This document shows, piece after piece, positions 42,454 through 52,008 of a DNA stretch of 64,000 nucleotides. Source of the stretch: G963422745 sp965214285 (lineage in GTDB: Bacteria > Actinomycetota > Acidimicrobiia > Acidimicrobiales > Aldehydirespiratoraceae); contig OZ243946.1 of NCBI GenBank assembly GCA_965214285.1, positions 1,178,001-1,242,000 on the forward strand, given 5' to 3'. The position numbers and the translations under genes are program-made. Positions within the stretch are counted from its first letter, which is position 1. Each line of letters begins with the position of its first letter. The notes beneath the pieces are model-generated. The model saw only the letters and a program-made list of their open reading frames with translations, had not been told where the DNA came from and ran no database searches.

Positions 42454-44001
42454 GTGCCGCATCTGTACCCTTTGGCGCATGTTCACCGGGGGGGGGTCTC
42501 ACAGCAAGAGTTGGAGTCGTGGCTGTGGGGCGCAGCCGACATCCTGCGAGGCCCGGTGGACCCAGGCAATCTTCGGGACTTCATCTTCCCGCTGCTCTTC
42601 CTCAAGCGTCTGTCGGATACCTGGGACGACGAGCACGCTGAAGCGGTAGCCAGGTGGGAGGACCACCTCACCCCTGAGATCGAGGCCAATTGGCGCAAGA
42701 TCGAGGCGGAGTTCCACAAGTTCGACATCCCCGACGGCTGTCACTGGAGGGACCTGAGGCGCGCAGCCGAGAACCACGGCGTGCTGATCCAGGAGATCAC
42801 CCAGAAGATCGAGGAAGCCAACCCGAACCGGCTGGCCGGCATCTTCGGCAACGCAGCCTGGGCCGATCCCGACCGGATGCCGCCCGAGCGGCTGGTGCGT
42901 CTCGTCGAGCACTTCAACCGCTACGTGATCTCGCCGTCGAAGGTACCCAACGACATGCTCGGCGCGGGCTACGAGTACTTGCTGCGCAAGTTCTCCGATG
43001 AAAGCATCAAGTCGGCTGGCCAGTACTTCACGCCGCGGGCGGTGATCCACCTGCTGGTGCGCATCCTCGACCCGCAGTCGACCGACACCATCTACGACCC
43101 TGCCTGCGGCTCGGCAGGCATGCTGATCGAGTCGTCCAACGCCGTGGCCGCGGCAGGCAAGTCCACGGCGCAGATGCGCTTCTACGGCCAGGAGGTACAC
43201 CAGACGTCGTCGGCGATCGGCCGCATGAATCTCTACGTACACGACGTGGACGACGCCAAGATCGTCCGAGGCGATACGCTGCGAGACCCCAAGTTCACCG
43301 ACGATCTCGGAAAACTCCAGACTTTCGAAGTGGTGATTGCCAACCCGCCGTTCTCCATGAAGGACTGGGGGTACGAACGCTGGGCGACCGACCCGCATCG
43401 TCGCTCGGAGTGCGGCGGGGTCCCGCCTAAGGGTCGAGGTGATATGGCGTGGATCCAACACATGATTGCCTCCGCCAAGTCCGACGGAGGACGGGTGGGG
43501 GTTGTAATGCCCCACGGAGTTCTCTTCCGTGCAGGGGCAGAAGCCCGGATCCGCCGGCATCTGATCGAAGCAGACCTTCTCGAGGCGGTCATCGGGCTTG
43601 GCCCCAACCTGTTCTACGGCACCACGATCCCGGCCTGTCTGCTGATCCTGCGCAAGGCCAAGCACACTGACTGGACAGGCAGGGTCCGAATCATCGATGG
43701 TTCTAAGCAATTTCAGCCGGGCCGCAATCAGAATTCTCTCAACGATGTCGACGTTGCTGCCCTTCATTATGCCTATAGTGACTCAGCAGTCGAGCCGGAC
43801 AAGGTCAAACAGGCCGTTGTCGACATTGCTCAAATTGAGGCAAACGACTGGGACCTCAACATCGGTCGCTACATTGCGCAGGAAGTCACCGACACTGTCG
43901 ATGTAGTAATCGCTCTCGCGGACATGCGCTTGGCCGAGGAGGTTACTACTACAGCTCAGCATGCGATGCACGACCGTCTTCAAGCAGCTGATTATGGCTG
44001 A
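42454..44001 (+). CDS. hsdM: type I restriction-modification methyltransferase subunit
   Basis: N6-adenine methyltransferase of a type I system. N-terminal HsdM domain: SQQELESWLWGAADILRGPV, DFIFPLLFLKRLSDTWDDE; methylase core: GQYFTPRAVIHLLVRILDP, TIYDPACGSAGMLIES and catalytic NPPF in VIANPPFSMKDWGYE. C-terminus ends HDRLQAADYG. The frame is open upstream through GTG codons at 42445 and 42454, but the start that fits the local promoter rule is ATG 42479, which is out of frame because of the 9-G tract. In this assembly the gene may be OFF or weakly expressed. Confidence 0.9.
   Translation: MPHLYPLAHVHRGGVSQQELESWLWGAADILRGPVDPGNLRDFIFPLLFLKRLSDTWDDEHAEAVARWEDHLTPEIEANWRKIEAEFHKFDIPDGCHWRDLRRAAENHGVLIQEITQKIEEANPNRLAGIFGNAAWADPDRMPPERLVRLVEHFNRYVISPSKVPNDMLGAGYEYLLRKFSDESIKSAGQYFTPRAVIHLLVRILDPQSTDTIYDPACGSAGMLIESSNAVAAAGKSTAQMRFYGQEVHQTSSAIGRMNLYVHDVDDAKIVRGDTLRDPKFTDDLGKLQTFEVVIANPPFSMKDWGYERWATDPHRRSECGGVPPKGRGDMAWIQHMIASAKSDGGRVGVVMPHGVLFRAGAEARIRRHLIEADLLEAVIGLGPNLFYGTTIPACLLILRKAKHTDWTGRVRIIDGSKQFQPGRNQNSLNDVDVAALHYAYSDSAVEPDKVKQAVVDIAQIEANDWDLNIGRYIAQEVTDTVDVVIALADMRLAEEVTTTAQHAMHDRLQAADYG
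42466..42496 (+). promoter_or_regulatory. hsdM leaderless promoter, start codon and 9-G tract
   Basis: TACCCT (42466-42471), 7 nt, ATG 42479, TTC ACC, then nine G (42488-42496). From this ATG the frame would enter hsdM only with 7 or 10 G; with 9 it is out of frame. This is the layout of an ON/OFF switch by tract length. Confidence 0.65.
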
Positions 44002-44084
44002 GCCGGGTGGTGCGCTTAGGACGCTCGTGCCTTCGGAGATGCCAACGCATCCCAGCGATCTTCTAGCGTTTAGGAGATCCGGCT

Positions 44085-45206
44085 ATGCCTGATCATTGGC
44101 AATCCACGACCCTCGGCAGGGTTGCAACCGTTATGACAGAACGGGTCGATCCATCGGTCGGTCCAGAGCGGCGCTATTTGGGACTTGAGCATCTTGCGTC
44201 CGGCAACAGTCGATCGGTAGGCTCCTGGGGATCGACTGCCGAGGTGACGAGTTCAACTACGCCCTTTCGTGCTGGCGACACGCTCTTTGGACGACTTGCT
44301 GCCTACTTGCGAAAAGGTTGTATCGCTCCGTTCGAGGGTGTTTGTACGCCAGAGATCCTGGTCTTGCGAACACGAGGTGACGTTGACTCTAAGTTCCTGG
44401 GCTTGCTCGTTCTGAATGATCGGGTTTTTGACGAGTGTATACGACTAAGTGCTGGGACGCGGATGCCGCGGACGAGCACGAAGGATCTGCTGAAGGTCGC
44501 CGTTCTGGTGCCGCCGGTGGAGGAGCAGCAGCGGATTGTGGACTGCGTGGGGGCGGTTGATGCGTGCATCGACGCGTTGGAGGCGCAGATAACCGCTACA
44601 CGCGCAGCCCGGACCGCGGTGTTGGCAGACTTGCTGGGCTCACCGGGTCACGACTGGCACTCCACCACCCTCGGCGAAATCGCTGACCTCAAGCAAGGCA
44701 GCACGATTGCTGTCAGATCGTTGCCAGGCGGTCTGCACCCTGTTTATGGCGCCAATGGCGTAGTCGGCTGGAACAGTGAGGGTAACATCACTGAGACAAC
44801 CGTCGCCCTGGGCTGTCGTGGTTCCTGCGGAACGGTGACACTTGCTCCTGCCGGAGCCTTTCTGGCGAACAACGTTATGGGGCTTCGTGCGAAGCCTGGC
44901 CATGTGGATGTTCACTACCTGGCTCTCATGCTGGAGGCCTTAGATCTTCGGAGCAGCGGAGCAATTTCAGGTCAAGTGCAGGAACAGATTACTCGCAAGT
45001 CACTTGCACCTGTGCGGGTGGTTCTGCCGCCGGTGGAGGAGCAGAGGAGGATCGTGGAGGTGGTCGGGGCGATGGATGAGCAGGTCGCCGCCCTGGAGTC
45101 ACAGGCAGAGGCCACCCGGCAACTGAGGGCCGGGGTGCTGGCCGAGCTGCTCTCTGGCGAGCGCCTGCTGGACGAGTCCTACGATCAGATGCTGGGTCTC
45201 TCGTGA
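44085..45206 (+). CDS. hsdS: type I restriction specificity subunit
   Basis: 373 residues with two target-recognition domains and two conserved helical spacers. Each half starts with a W-STTLG motif (HWQSTTLGRVATV; DWHSTTLGEIADL) and ends with VPPVEEQQRIVDCVGAVDA or LPPVEEQRRIVEVVGAMDE plus a coiled-coil helix. The variable halves have visibly lower GC than neighbours, as expected for exchanged recognition domains. TAGGAGATCC ribosome site. The 83-nt gap after hsdM holds no gene. Confidence 0.93.
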   Translation: MPDHWQSTTLGRVATVMTERVDPSVGPERRYLGLEHLASGNSRSVGSWGSTAEVTSSTTPFRAGDTLFGRLAAYLRKGCIAPFEGVCTPEILVLRTRGDVDSKFLGLLVLNDRVFDECIRLSAGTRMPRTSTKDLLKVAVLVPPVEEQQRIVDCVGAVDACIDALEAQITATRAARTAVLADLLGSPGHDWHSTTLGEIADLKQGSTIAVRSLPGGLHPVYGANGVVGWNSEGNITETTVALGCRGSCGTVTLAPAGAFLANNVMGLRAKPGHVDVHYLALMLEALDLRSSGAISGQVQEQITRKSLAPVRVVLPPVEEQRRIVEVVGAMDEQVAALESQAEATRQLRAGVLAELLSGERLLDESYDQMLGLS

Positions 45207-45234
45207 ACAGCGTGGCGAGGCTGGCGGTGGGGCT

Positions 45235-48200
45235 GTGAGCGGGATGGACGAACGCTCGATCCAGGACGGCATCTGCGAGCACCTGGCGACCCTCGGCTGG
45301 GAGTTCACGCCGGATGGGCAACCTCGGCCGCCCTGTCGACGGCGTGTTCCGAGCCGACGAGCTGCAGGCAGCGCTCGTCCGCCTCAACCCGCAGATCGCC
45401 GAGAACCCCCGAAAGCGCACCGAGCAGGTGCTGGCAAAGCTGCGGGCGGTGCTGCTGTCGGCCCCGAACGACGGCCTGGTGGCAGCCAACGAGGAGTTCA
45501 CCGCCTGGCTGTGCGGCCGTCGCACGATCCAGTTCGTCGGCGACGACCAGCACAGCAAGGTCAACCTCATCGACTTCGACAACTCCCGCTCCAACACCCT
45601 GCGGGTCACCACCGAGGCCAGCTTCCACACCGGCCGGGAACACCGCCGCTACGACATCGTGCTGTGGGTGAACGGCCTGCCGCTGGTGGTCGGCGAGACC
45701 AAGAAACCCGACGTCAACACGTCGTGGCTCAACGCCGCCACCGACATCCACAACGCCTATGAGGTCAAGACCGCGGCGTTCTTCGTCCCCAATGTGCTGT
45801 CGTTCGCCACCGACGGCCGCGATTTCCGTTACGGCGCGGTCCGACAGCCACCGGAGCTGTGGCTGAAGTGGGCCAAGACGACCGACGAGCTGATGGCCCC
45901 TGGCCTGGCGTCGGTGATGCGCTCGGCGGAGCTGCTGCTCGCCCCGGAGATGGTGCTGGAGATCCTGCGGCACTTCACGTTGTATTCGTCGCGCCGGACC
46001 GTGCAGGGAGCCCGGCGGGAGAAGATCATCCCCCGCTACCCGCAGGTCGAGGCAGTCGAGGCGATAGTCGGACGCTGCCTGGACCCGCACCGGCACAAGG
46101 GCCTCGTGTGGCATCACCAAGGCTCGGGCAAGACGTTCGCCATGGCCTATGCGGCCGCCAAGCTGCGCCACGTGGCCGCCATGGACGCCCCCACCATCGT
46201 GGTGGTGCTCGACCGGCTGGAGCTGATCGAGCAGGCGGTCGGCGAGTTCCGCTCTGTCGGCATACCGGCGGTGCAGGTGGCGGGCACCCGCGACGAGCTG
46301 CGCACCATGCTGGCCCAAGACCAGCGGGGCGTGATCCTGACCACGATCTTCCGGTTCAAGGACGCCGGCGAGCTCAATGACCGGCGCAACATCGTGGTGA
46401 TGATCGACGAGGCGCATCGCACCCAGGAGGGCCGGCTCGGGCTCGACATGCGCCAGGCGCTGCCTAATGCCAAGTTCATCGGGCTGACCGGCACCCCGAT
46501 CGCCACCGACGACCGCAACACCTGGGAGCTGTTCGGCGATCCTGACGACCCCGACGGCGCCCTCAACCACTACTCGATCGAGCGGTCGATCAACGACGGC
46601 GCGACGCTGCCGGTGCGTGTGGAGACCCGGCTCGTGGACTTCCACTTCGATGCGGTCGCCCTGCAGGAGGCCTTCGACGGTCTCGCTGAGGCCGAGGGGC
46701 TCGACGAGCAGCAGCAGGAGATGCTGACCCGCAAGGCGGCGCATCTGTCGGTGGTGGTGCGTGACTCGGACCGGATCGCAGTGGTCTGCGGCGACATCGT
46801 GGAGCACTACCGGGAGCGCATTGCCCCGCTCGGCCTGAAGGCCCAGATCGTGGTGTACGACCGGGCGGCCTGCGTGGCCTACCACGAGCAGATTTCTGCG
46901 CTGCTGGAGCCCGGCGGCGAGGAAGCCACCGTGGTGATGACGACCGCCAAGGGCGATCCGCCCGAGTGGGCGCAATGGGACCGTGACCGGGCGGCTGAGG
47001 CGATGGTCAAGGAGCGCTTCCGCGACCTCGACGACCCGCTGAAGTTCCTGATCGTCACCGCCAAGCTGCTGACCGGCTTCGACGCCCCCATCGAAGGCGT
47101 GATGTACCTCGACAAGCCGATGAAGGCGCACACCCTGTTCCAGGCGGTGTGCCGCACCAACCGGCGCTGGACTCACCCCCGCACCGGCCAGGAGAAGCAT
47201 TACGGCCTGGTGGTGGATTACGTCGGCATGGGCGAAGAGCTCGCCAAGGCGGTGGCTGTGCGGCCGGGTCCGGCACGCAGCGGCCCGTCCGAGGGCGACA
47301 TCGACGCCCTGCTCGCCGAGCTGGTGGAAGCCATCGGGCAGTGCAGCCGGCGTTTCGCGGGCATCGACCGCAGCCAGAAGCCGTTTGACCAGCTCCTCGA
47401 AGCCCAGAACATCCTCGGCGACGAAGCCGAGAGGGCGGCCTTCGCAGCCGAGTTCACCCGCTGCCAGGGGCTCTTCGAGTTCCTCTGGCCGGACCAGCGC
47501 CTCAAGCCGCACGAGGATGACTACCGGTTCCTGGCCAAGGTGTATGCGTCGATCAGCCCGTCGAACGCGGCGGACATGCTGCTGTGGCAGCGGCTCGGCG
47601 CCAAGACCATGGCGCTCGTACACGAGCACCTCACGGGCGTGAGCATCGACAGCAGCTCGCTGGACCCGCTCCCCCTCGACCCCGACACGCTGAAGTACCT
47701 CAAAGAGCATCAGCTCGTGCTGATCTCGCCGCCCAATGCGCCCCGACCGGCGCCCACCGCCGGCGAGGTGCTGGAGCGGCTGGAGGAGCGCATCCGCCGG
47801 CGGGTCTCCGGCAGCGACCCGCACCGGGTGTGGCGCAGCCTCGCCGAGCGCCTGGAGCAGCTGCGGGCCGCCAAGCTGGCCAGCGCCGAGGCGTCGCTGG
47901 ACTTCCTAAAGCAGCTCATGGACCTCGCCCGTGACCTGGTGCGGGCCGAGAAGGCCGACGACGACGGCCGCCTGGATGAGATCATGGTGTTGGACCCTCG
48001 CACCGGGGCGCTCACCCAGATCTTCAACGAGTACGCCCCCGAGGTGCGCCCGGCCATCGTGGGCCAGGTTGTGGAGGAGGTCGATGCGCTGGTGGCGCCT
48101 TCTCGGGGGACGGGCTGGCAGACATCGGTGCCACAGGACAACGAGGTGCGCAAGCAGCTGCGGCTCACGCTGCGCCGCTTCTCGCTGCCGCCCACCGGGG

Positions 48201-48244
48201 AGCTGTTCGACCGGGCCTACGCCTACATCCGCGAGAACTACTAG
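45235..48244 (+). CDS. hsdR: type I restriction endonuclease subunit, N-terminal frameshift
   Basis: The main frame from ATG 45314 gives 976 residues: nuclease region with LVVGETKKPDVNTSWLNAA (the E-x-K motif), SF2 helicase motifs HHQGSGKTFAMAY, VMIDEAHRTQEGRL, GLTGTPIATDD, LIVTAKLLTGFDAPI, QAVCRTNRRW, then a C-terminal helical domain. The 26 residues expected before this (MDERSIQDGICEHLATLGWE) are encoded at 45244 in another frame; removing one G from GGG at ~45315-45317 joins the two as TPDG-NLGRPVDGVF. So hsdR carries a +1 frameshift, or starts at 45314 without its first helix. Follows hsdS by 28 nt. Confidence 0.88.
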
Positions 48245-48270
48245 CCCCCCGCCTGGGCTGGGACGGTAAA

Positions 48271-48313
48271 GGGAGGAGCGGCCCGAAGGCGGCTCCTCCC
48301 GTGTAGACCGTGA
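48271..48313 (+). repeat. hairpin and left 40-bp direct repeat of the HEPN cassette
   Basis: GGGAGGAGC, inner GCC-CGAA-GGC, GCTCCTCCC (48271-48300) forms a 9-bp stem plus a short inner stem just after hsdR, plausible as its terminator. 48274-48313 recurs at 49977-50016 with 39 of 40 bases identical. Confidence 0.75.
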
Positions 48314-48355
48314 CGGGCACCTGGGTGCCGTCCACGACGATAGCGTACCTGAGCC

Positions 48356-49957
48356 GTGGCCGCATCGCAAAGACAAGCTCCGAACCCGACGACGCTGATC
48401 CTCGCCCGGCTTGGCGATTTCTTTGCCCACCGAACCCCATGGCACCGCCGGCTTTGGAATGTAGGCACCACGCTCGGGCTGACGGAGGTCGTTGAGTACA
48501 CCGATGCTTGCCTCACAGGCGCTGTCCCGAGCACCGACGGTCTCAGGTACGTGGTCGGGATCGCCAAACGCGAAGTTGGCCGTGATCCCGGGGCCGCACC
48601 GTTGGCCGCTGAGATCACTGGTCGCCTTGATGCACTCGACGCATCGCACCCTTCGAAGGTCCCAGTGACGGCTCGAGACGAACTCGTTCACCTAGTGCAC
48701 CGCCTAGAGGACGACTATCTCGACAACTGGGGCATGACGACGTCCGAACCGCCGGTCGAGTTTACCGCCAGAGCGCTAGCCGCTCACCTCCTCGATCTCG
48801 GCTTGAGTCCCGACCACCTTCATCGGTGGATCACCGCGATGGCCCAAGACCTGACCAGCGTCGGCCAACTGGCTGATGCGACCCGAGAGATGGTGGACAG
48901 GATGCCCCCGCGGAAGTTCGTCGTCTTCGTTCCGTGCGACGCCCCCTACGGCAAGCCTCAGGCGGATGCCGGACGAGTGCGTTGGCTCGACGGCCACGCC
49001 GCAGCAGCATGGCTTCGGAAGAGCGTGCCGAGCGAGGAGACGCGCCGTCACTCGGGTGGGTTCCTGCTCCAAATCGAGGGTCGTGATCCATGGTCCGCAG
49101 TCGAGGAGGCCCGTGTCACCATCGCTAGGGCCGATGCCCGGGCCAAGGTAGCCAGGCCCTCCGATGACACCATCCGCCTTGCTGGATGGGTCCGGATTGA
49201 GGGCAACGGCCGACGCTTCGAGGTCCGTCCCACTCATCGACAAGTCGAGATTCCCCGCCTCCTTCACGCAAGTGCCACCTATCGATTCGACGGCGGACTG
49301 TCGCCTGCGACCAATGACGCCCTCGAACTCGTCTCCTACGTGGAGTCGCCGACTTCCAGCGCCGCTGTCACGGGTGGATGGTCCGCCGTTGAGGCGCTCC
49401 TTATCCGGGCACCGGAGCGAAGGAAGGAGTTCGCCGCTGATCGGCTCGCGGCGCTGGTTGCCTGCTCGCTGCCGCGCGCAGAACTCACTCACCTCGCATA
49501 CCAGCACAGAGGGAGCCCAGACGACACGCTGAAGCGCTCACTCGCCGATACGTCGTCGACCCACGCAAAGGCGCTGGTCGTAGAGCACTACCTTGCGGCG
49601 GGCAAACGGCTCAGGCTGTCGGAGAACAGCGACCTTGCCGCGCAGGATCGGATCATCGCCATCCTGCACGACCCAATGGGTCAGCTCGCACGGATCAAGG
49701 AGTACGTCACAGACTCGCTTCGTCGCCTCTACAACCAACGGAACACAATCGCTCACGCTGGCTCGCTACGGTCGTCAGCGTTACACGCAACCACCAGAAC
49801 CTCTCTCAGCCTCGTTGGTGCCGGACTGGACCGAATCGTGAACGCGCAACTGGCCGACGGTGGGCTTGAGCCTCTCGCTCTCGTGGCGCGCGCTGAGGTT
49901 GAACTCGGCCTTGTAGGCAGTCCTGGGGGCCGAGCGCTCAGCTCCCTCCTGGACTAG
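48356..49957 (+). CDS. unclassified protein with C-terminal HEPN-like RNase motif
   Basis: 533 residues from GTG 48356. No overall family recognised. The C-terminal ~150 residues are helical and contain SLRRLYNQRNTIAHAGSLRS; R462-x4-H467 (RNTIAH) fits the catalytic R-x4-6-H of HEPN nucleases, and GWSAVEALLIRAPERRKEF fits the first HEPN helix, as in ApeA-type abortive-infection proteins. A middle region (KFVVFVPCDAPYGKP, GGFLLQIEGRDPWSAVEEAR) looks like an alpha/beta sensor-like domain. It follows hsdR and is flanked by 40-bp direct repeats. Defence role is inferred. Confidence 0.75.
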   Translation: MAASQRQAPNPTTLILARLGDFFAHRTPWHRRLWNVGTTLGLTEVVEYTDACLTGAVPSTDGLRYVVGIAKREVGRDPGAAPLAAEITGRLDALDASHPSKVPVTARDELVHLVHRLEDDYLDNWGMTTSEPPVEFTARALAAHLLDLGLSPDHLHRWITAMAQDLTSVGQLADATREMVDRMPPRKFVVFVPCDAPYGKPQADAGRVRWLDGHAAAAWLRKSVPSEETRRHSGGFLLQIEGRDPWSAVEEARVTIARADARAKVARPSDDTIRLAGWVRIEGNGRRFEVRPTHRQVEIPRLLHASATYRFDGGLSPATNDALELVSYVESPTSSAAVTGGWSAVEALLIRAPERRKEFAADRLAALVACSLPRAELTHLAYQHRGSPDDTLKRSLADTSSTHAKALVVEHYLAAGKRLRLSENSDLAAQDRIIAILHDPMGQLARIKEYVTDSLRRLYNQRNTIAHAGSLRSSALHATTRTSLSLVGAGLDRIVNAQLADGGLEPLALVARAEVELGLVGSPGGRALSSLLD

Positions 49958-49976
49958 TGCGAGTCAACGTGAAGCA

Positions 49977-50016
49977 AGGAGCGGCCCGAAGGCGGCTCCT
50001 CCCGTCTAGACCGTGA
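49977..50016 (+). repeat. right 40-bp direct repeat of the HEPN cassette
   Basis: Second copy of the 48274-48313 element, 20 nt past the HEPN gene stop. Contains the same GCC-CGAA-GGC hairpin core; the outer stem is shorter. Distance between copies 1703 bp. Confidence 0.8.
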
Positions 50017-50255
50017 GTGAGACGGCTGCCTCCCAGCAGGTCACTCGGACCGGCAACCCCTCGCTGTAGCACCGGTACCAACGCTGTCGCAGGACGGAGG
50101 TGGCTGGAGGGGTAGGGACGCTGGGCTCGGAGTGGACTGGCGGGGTGGTTGCGGCTGACTGGGCCGGGGCTGTGCCCCGTGGCGGAAGTGTTCGGTTCGA
50201 TTGAGGTGTGCCCGGACGCGACAAATTCGACTGGCGACCGGCAGCCTTGCGGACG
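50017..50255. other. gap without a recognisable gene
   Basis: 239 nt. Short frames only, no conserved motif; the sequence becomes AT-richer toward the Fic remnant. Confidence 0.4.
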
Positions 50256-50387
50256 AAAGAATTCTGTAACGCAAATCTGGCTCAGACGCGACAGATTCGC
50301 CCGATCGCCGAACTCCGGGTCGGGCACCATGCTCGCCTGTCCCGCTGGGTCGAGGAGTACCTCGCCGACCGCTACAAGCGCAGCTAG
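50256..50387 (+). pseudogene. internally deleted second Fic gene (upstream motif plus C-terminus)
   Basis: AAAGAATTCTGT (50256-50267) matches the fic upstream region at 37930-37941, and 50346-50381 encodes WVEEYLADRYKR with 35 of 36 bases identical to the fic 3' end, followed by Ser and stop. Everything between (about 1 kb in the intact gene) is gone. The stop overlaps the convergent antitoxin stop. Confidence 0.75.
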
Positions 50388-51502
50388 GCCCGTTCGCCGA
50401 CTGGGTCGCCCTGCGGCTGGGACGGGAACTCCAGTCGCTGGATGAGGCTCGTCCACCTGCTGTGCTGGTCTCTCTCTCGCTGGAGTCGCCCGGCGACGAT
50501 CCCTGGGTGGATGCCGATCGTCTCAGCGAAGGCCTGGATTTCGGCTGCGCTGTTCAACTCGGCCAGTTCGGCCTCGTGCTCACGGGGGATCAGGGTGCGC
50601 GCGGCGAACGCGTCCGCCTCCTGCACGAGGAGATCCTCGTGGTCGCCGTCGGCGTCGATGAACCTCTCGCGTTTGCCGTGCAGGAGAAGGTGTCCGGCCG
50701 AGCGGAAGAAGGCGAGCCAGAACTCGTCGACACGGCAGCGCTGTCCGCTGAGCTGGATCAGGGCCTTGTCGGGAGTGAACCAGCGAACGGCGCTGTTGAT
50801 GCGGGCACCCTTTATCTGCGGCTCGATCACCACCACAACGCCCGCTGCGGCGCAGGTGGACACCAGGGCAGATGCCCAGTCGGGCGGCGTCAGACGAGTC
50901 GCGCCACGCAGCTCCTTGAGGGCCTCTCGGAAGAGCGACCGGTCGAATGGGTCGAGCCAGGCCTTCCTGGCCTGGACCTCTCCGTGCCTCAGCCATGCGG
51001 TCGCTGCGCCCGGATTGCCGGCGAAAGCCGGTGACCTGCGATATGCGGCATGCTGCCGCCAGACCGCCTCCCGCGCCGAGCGATCAGCAACGCCGAAGAA
51101 GCACAGCACCTCCCGCAGCTGGTCGGCCTTCTTGCGGTGCTTGGCGATCCAGCCACGCTTGACCATCTCCGCCACTGGCAGCTCCCTGAGCCACGGCACC
51201 TCGCCTGCGAGCTCCCCTTGCTCCTGCTGGCGAGCGAGGTGCCCCCGGTAGTTGGCCTCGAGCCCATTCCACGTTGCCGCCGACGTGAGCGTGGCCTTCT
51301 CGAGCCTCAGCGCCGTTTCCGGGGTCAGGGGCGCCGATGCTCTGATGATCTGGTTGATGTGCTTCTTGGAGATGCCCGTGCGGAGGGCAAGCTCTGCCTG
51401 CGTGTAGCCGTGAATCTCGAGCGCCTCGGCCAGGGTGTCCCCGGGCGGGGTCGCCCAATCCCGCTGGAACGGGAACGGGTAGGTTTTCTGCTGTTGGCTC
51501 AT
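50384..51502 (-). CDS. XRE-family HTH + ImmA/IrrE-like protein (HigA-type antitoxin), degenerate active site
   Basis: 372 residues from ATG 51502 with GGGAGAAG site. Residues ~20-75: HTH (TLAEALEIHGYTQAELALRT, GISKKHINQIIRASAPLTPE). C-terminal half: ImmA/IrrE (DUF955) fold with FRSAGHLLLHGKRERFIDAD and EADAFAARTLIPREHE. In active members the first motif is HExxH; here HE is replaced by RS (residues 267-268), so zinc-protease activity is probably lost. Two palindromic operators precede it. It resembles long HigA antitoxins, but no complete toxin gene is adjacent. Confidence 0.82.
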   Translation of the reverse strand: MSQQQKTYPFPFQRDWATPPGDTLAEALEIHGYTQAELALRTGISKKHINQIIRASAPLTPETALRLEKATLTSAATWNGLEANYRGHLARQQEQGELAGEVPWLRELPVAEMVKRGWIAKHRKKADQLREVLCFFGVADRSAREAVWRQHAAYRRSPAFAGNPGAATAWLRHGEVQARKAWLDPFDRSLFREALKELRGATRLTPPDWASALVSTCAAAGVVVVIEPQIKGARINSAVRWFTPDKALIQLSGQRCRVDEFWLAFFRSAGHLLLHGKRERFIDADGDHEDLLVQEADAFAARTLIPREHEAELAELNSAAEIQAFAETIGIHPGIVAGRLQRERDQHSRWTSLIQRLEFPSQPQGDPVGERA

Positions 51503-51512
51503 GGTCTTCTCC

Positions 51513-51563
51513 CTAGTGCGTGTCTGCGATCTCGACCACGAGAACGTGACTTCCAAAGCGCAT
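51513..51563 (-). CDS. 16-residue leader ORF, possible HigB toxin remnant
   Basis: MRFGSHVLVVEIADTH, ATG 51561-51563 exactly 7 nt after the TACTCT -10, stop 10 nt before the antitoxin start. The ending VEIADTH resembles the VEIxDYH C-terminus of HigB toxins, which normally lie here. Could be a remnant or a true leader peptide. Confidence 0.4.
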   Translation of the reverse strand: MRFGSHVLVVEIADTH

Positions 51564-51621
51564 CCCCGTCAGAGTATCGTGTACCTGTCAGGTAAACAAC
51601 ATTCGATGTCCCTGACAGGTA
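51564..51621 (-). promoter_or_regulatory. promoter and twin operators of the XRE/ImmA gene
   Basis: Minus strand: TTGTTT, 17 nt, TACTCT, 7 nt, ATG of the leader ORF. TACCTGTCAGGTA (51582-51594) is a perfect 13-nt palindrome within the spacer; TCCCTGACAGGTA (51609-51621) is a near copy centred 27 nt upstream. Typical of autorepression by the HTH protein. Confidence 0.75.
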
Positions 51622-52008
51622 AATCTCAACGCCGGGGCGGCCTGATGGCGCAACCGTTGGGCGGTCCGAGTCTCTGGCTCAGACGCCCGCCAAGTCACGG
51701 AGGGAGGCTGCCCTACCCCTCGTAGGCCCAACATACCGCCCCCGGCCCCAAACCCACCCCGATCCGGCGGGCTCGTGGTGGCGTGGCAGGTGTCAGCGCC
51801 TTGGGCTGCTCGCTCGCCGGCGGAGGGGCGTTTGCCCGTTGCCGCCTGCTGCAAGCCTCGGCTGTCGACCACCGCCGGCCGAGAGGCGCTCGCCTGTTGC
51901 CGCCCCAGGTAGCCGGCGGGCAGGAGGGTTGCCAGCCGGGGCGGGCGGGTTGTGAGCGGGGGATCGCAGGCCTAGCGTGTCGGGTCCGGGCGACGTGTCG
52001 CACCGCAT
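51622..52008. other. spacer without recognisable genes
   Basis: 387 nt between the operator region and tRNA-Asp. Frames present are short and not conserved in appearance; no hairpin or RNA found by eye. Confidence 0.4.

Noticed and set aside
45305..47824. 839-codon minus-strand open frame
   Set aside because: Antisense to hsdR, which has all helicase motifs; no conserved content.
48271..50016. insertion sequence between the 40-bp repeats
   Set aside because: No transposase, the repeats are direct not inverted, and each contains a hairpin; a cassette or duplicated terminator fits better.
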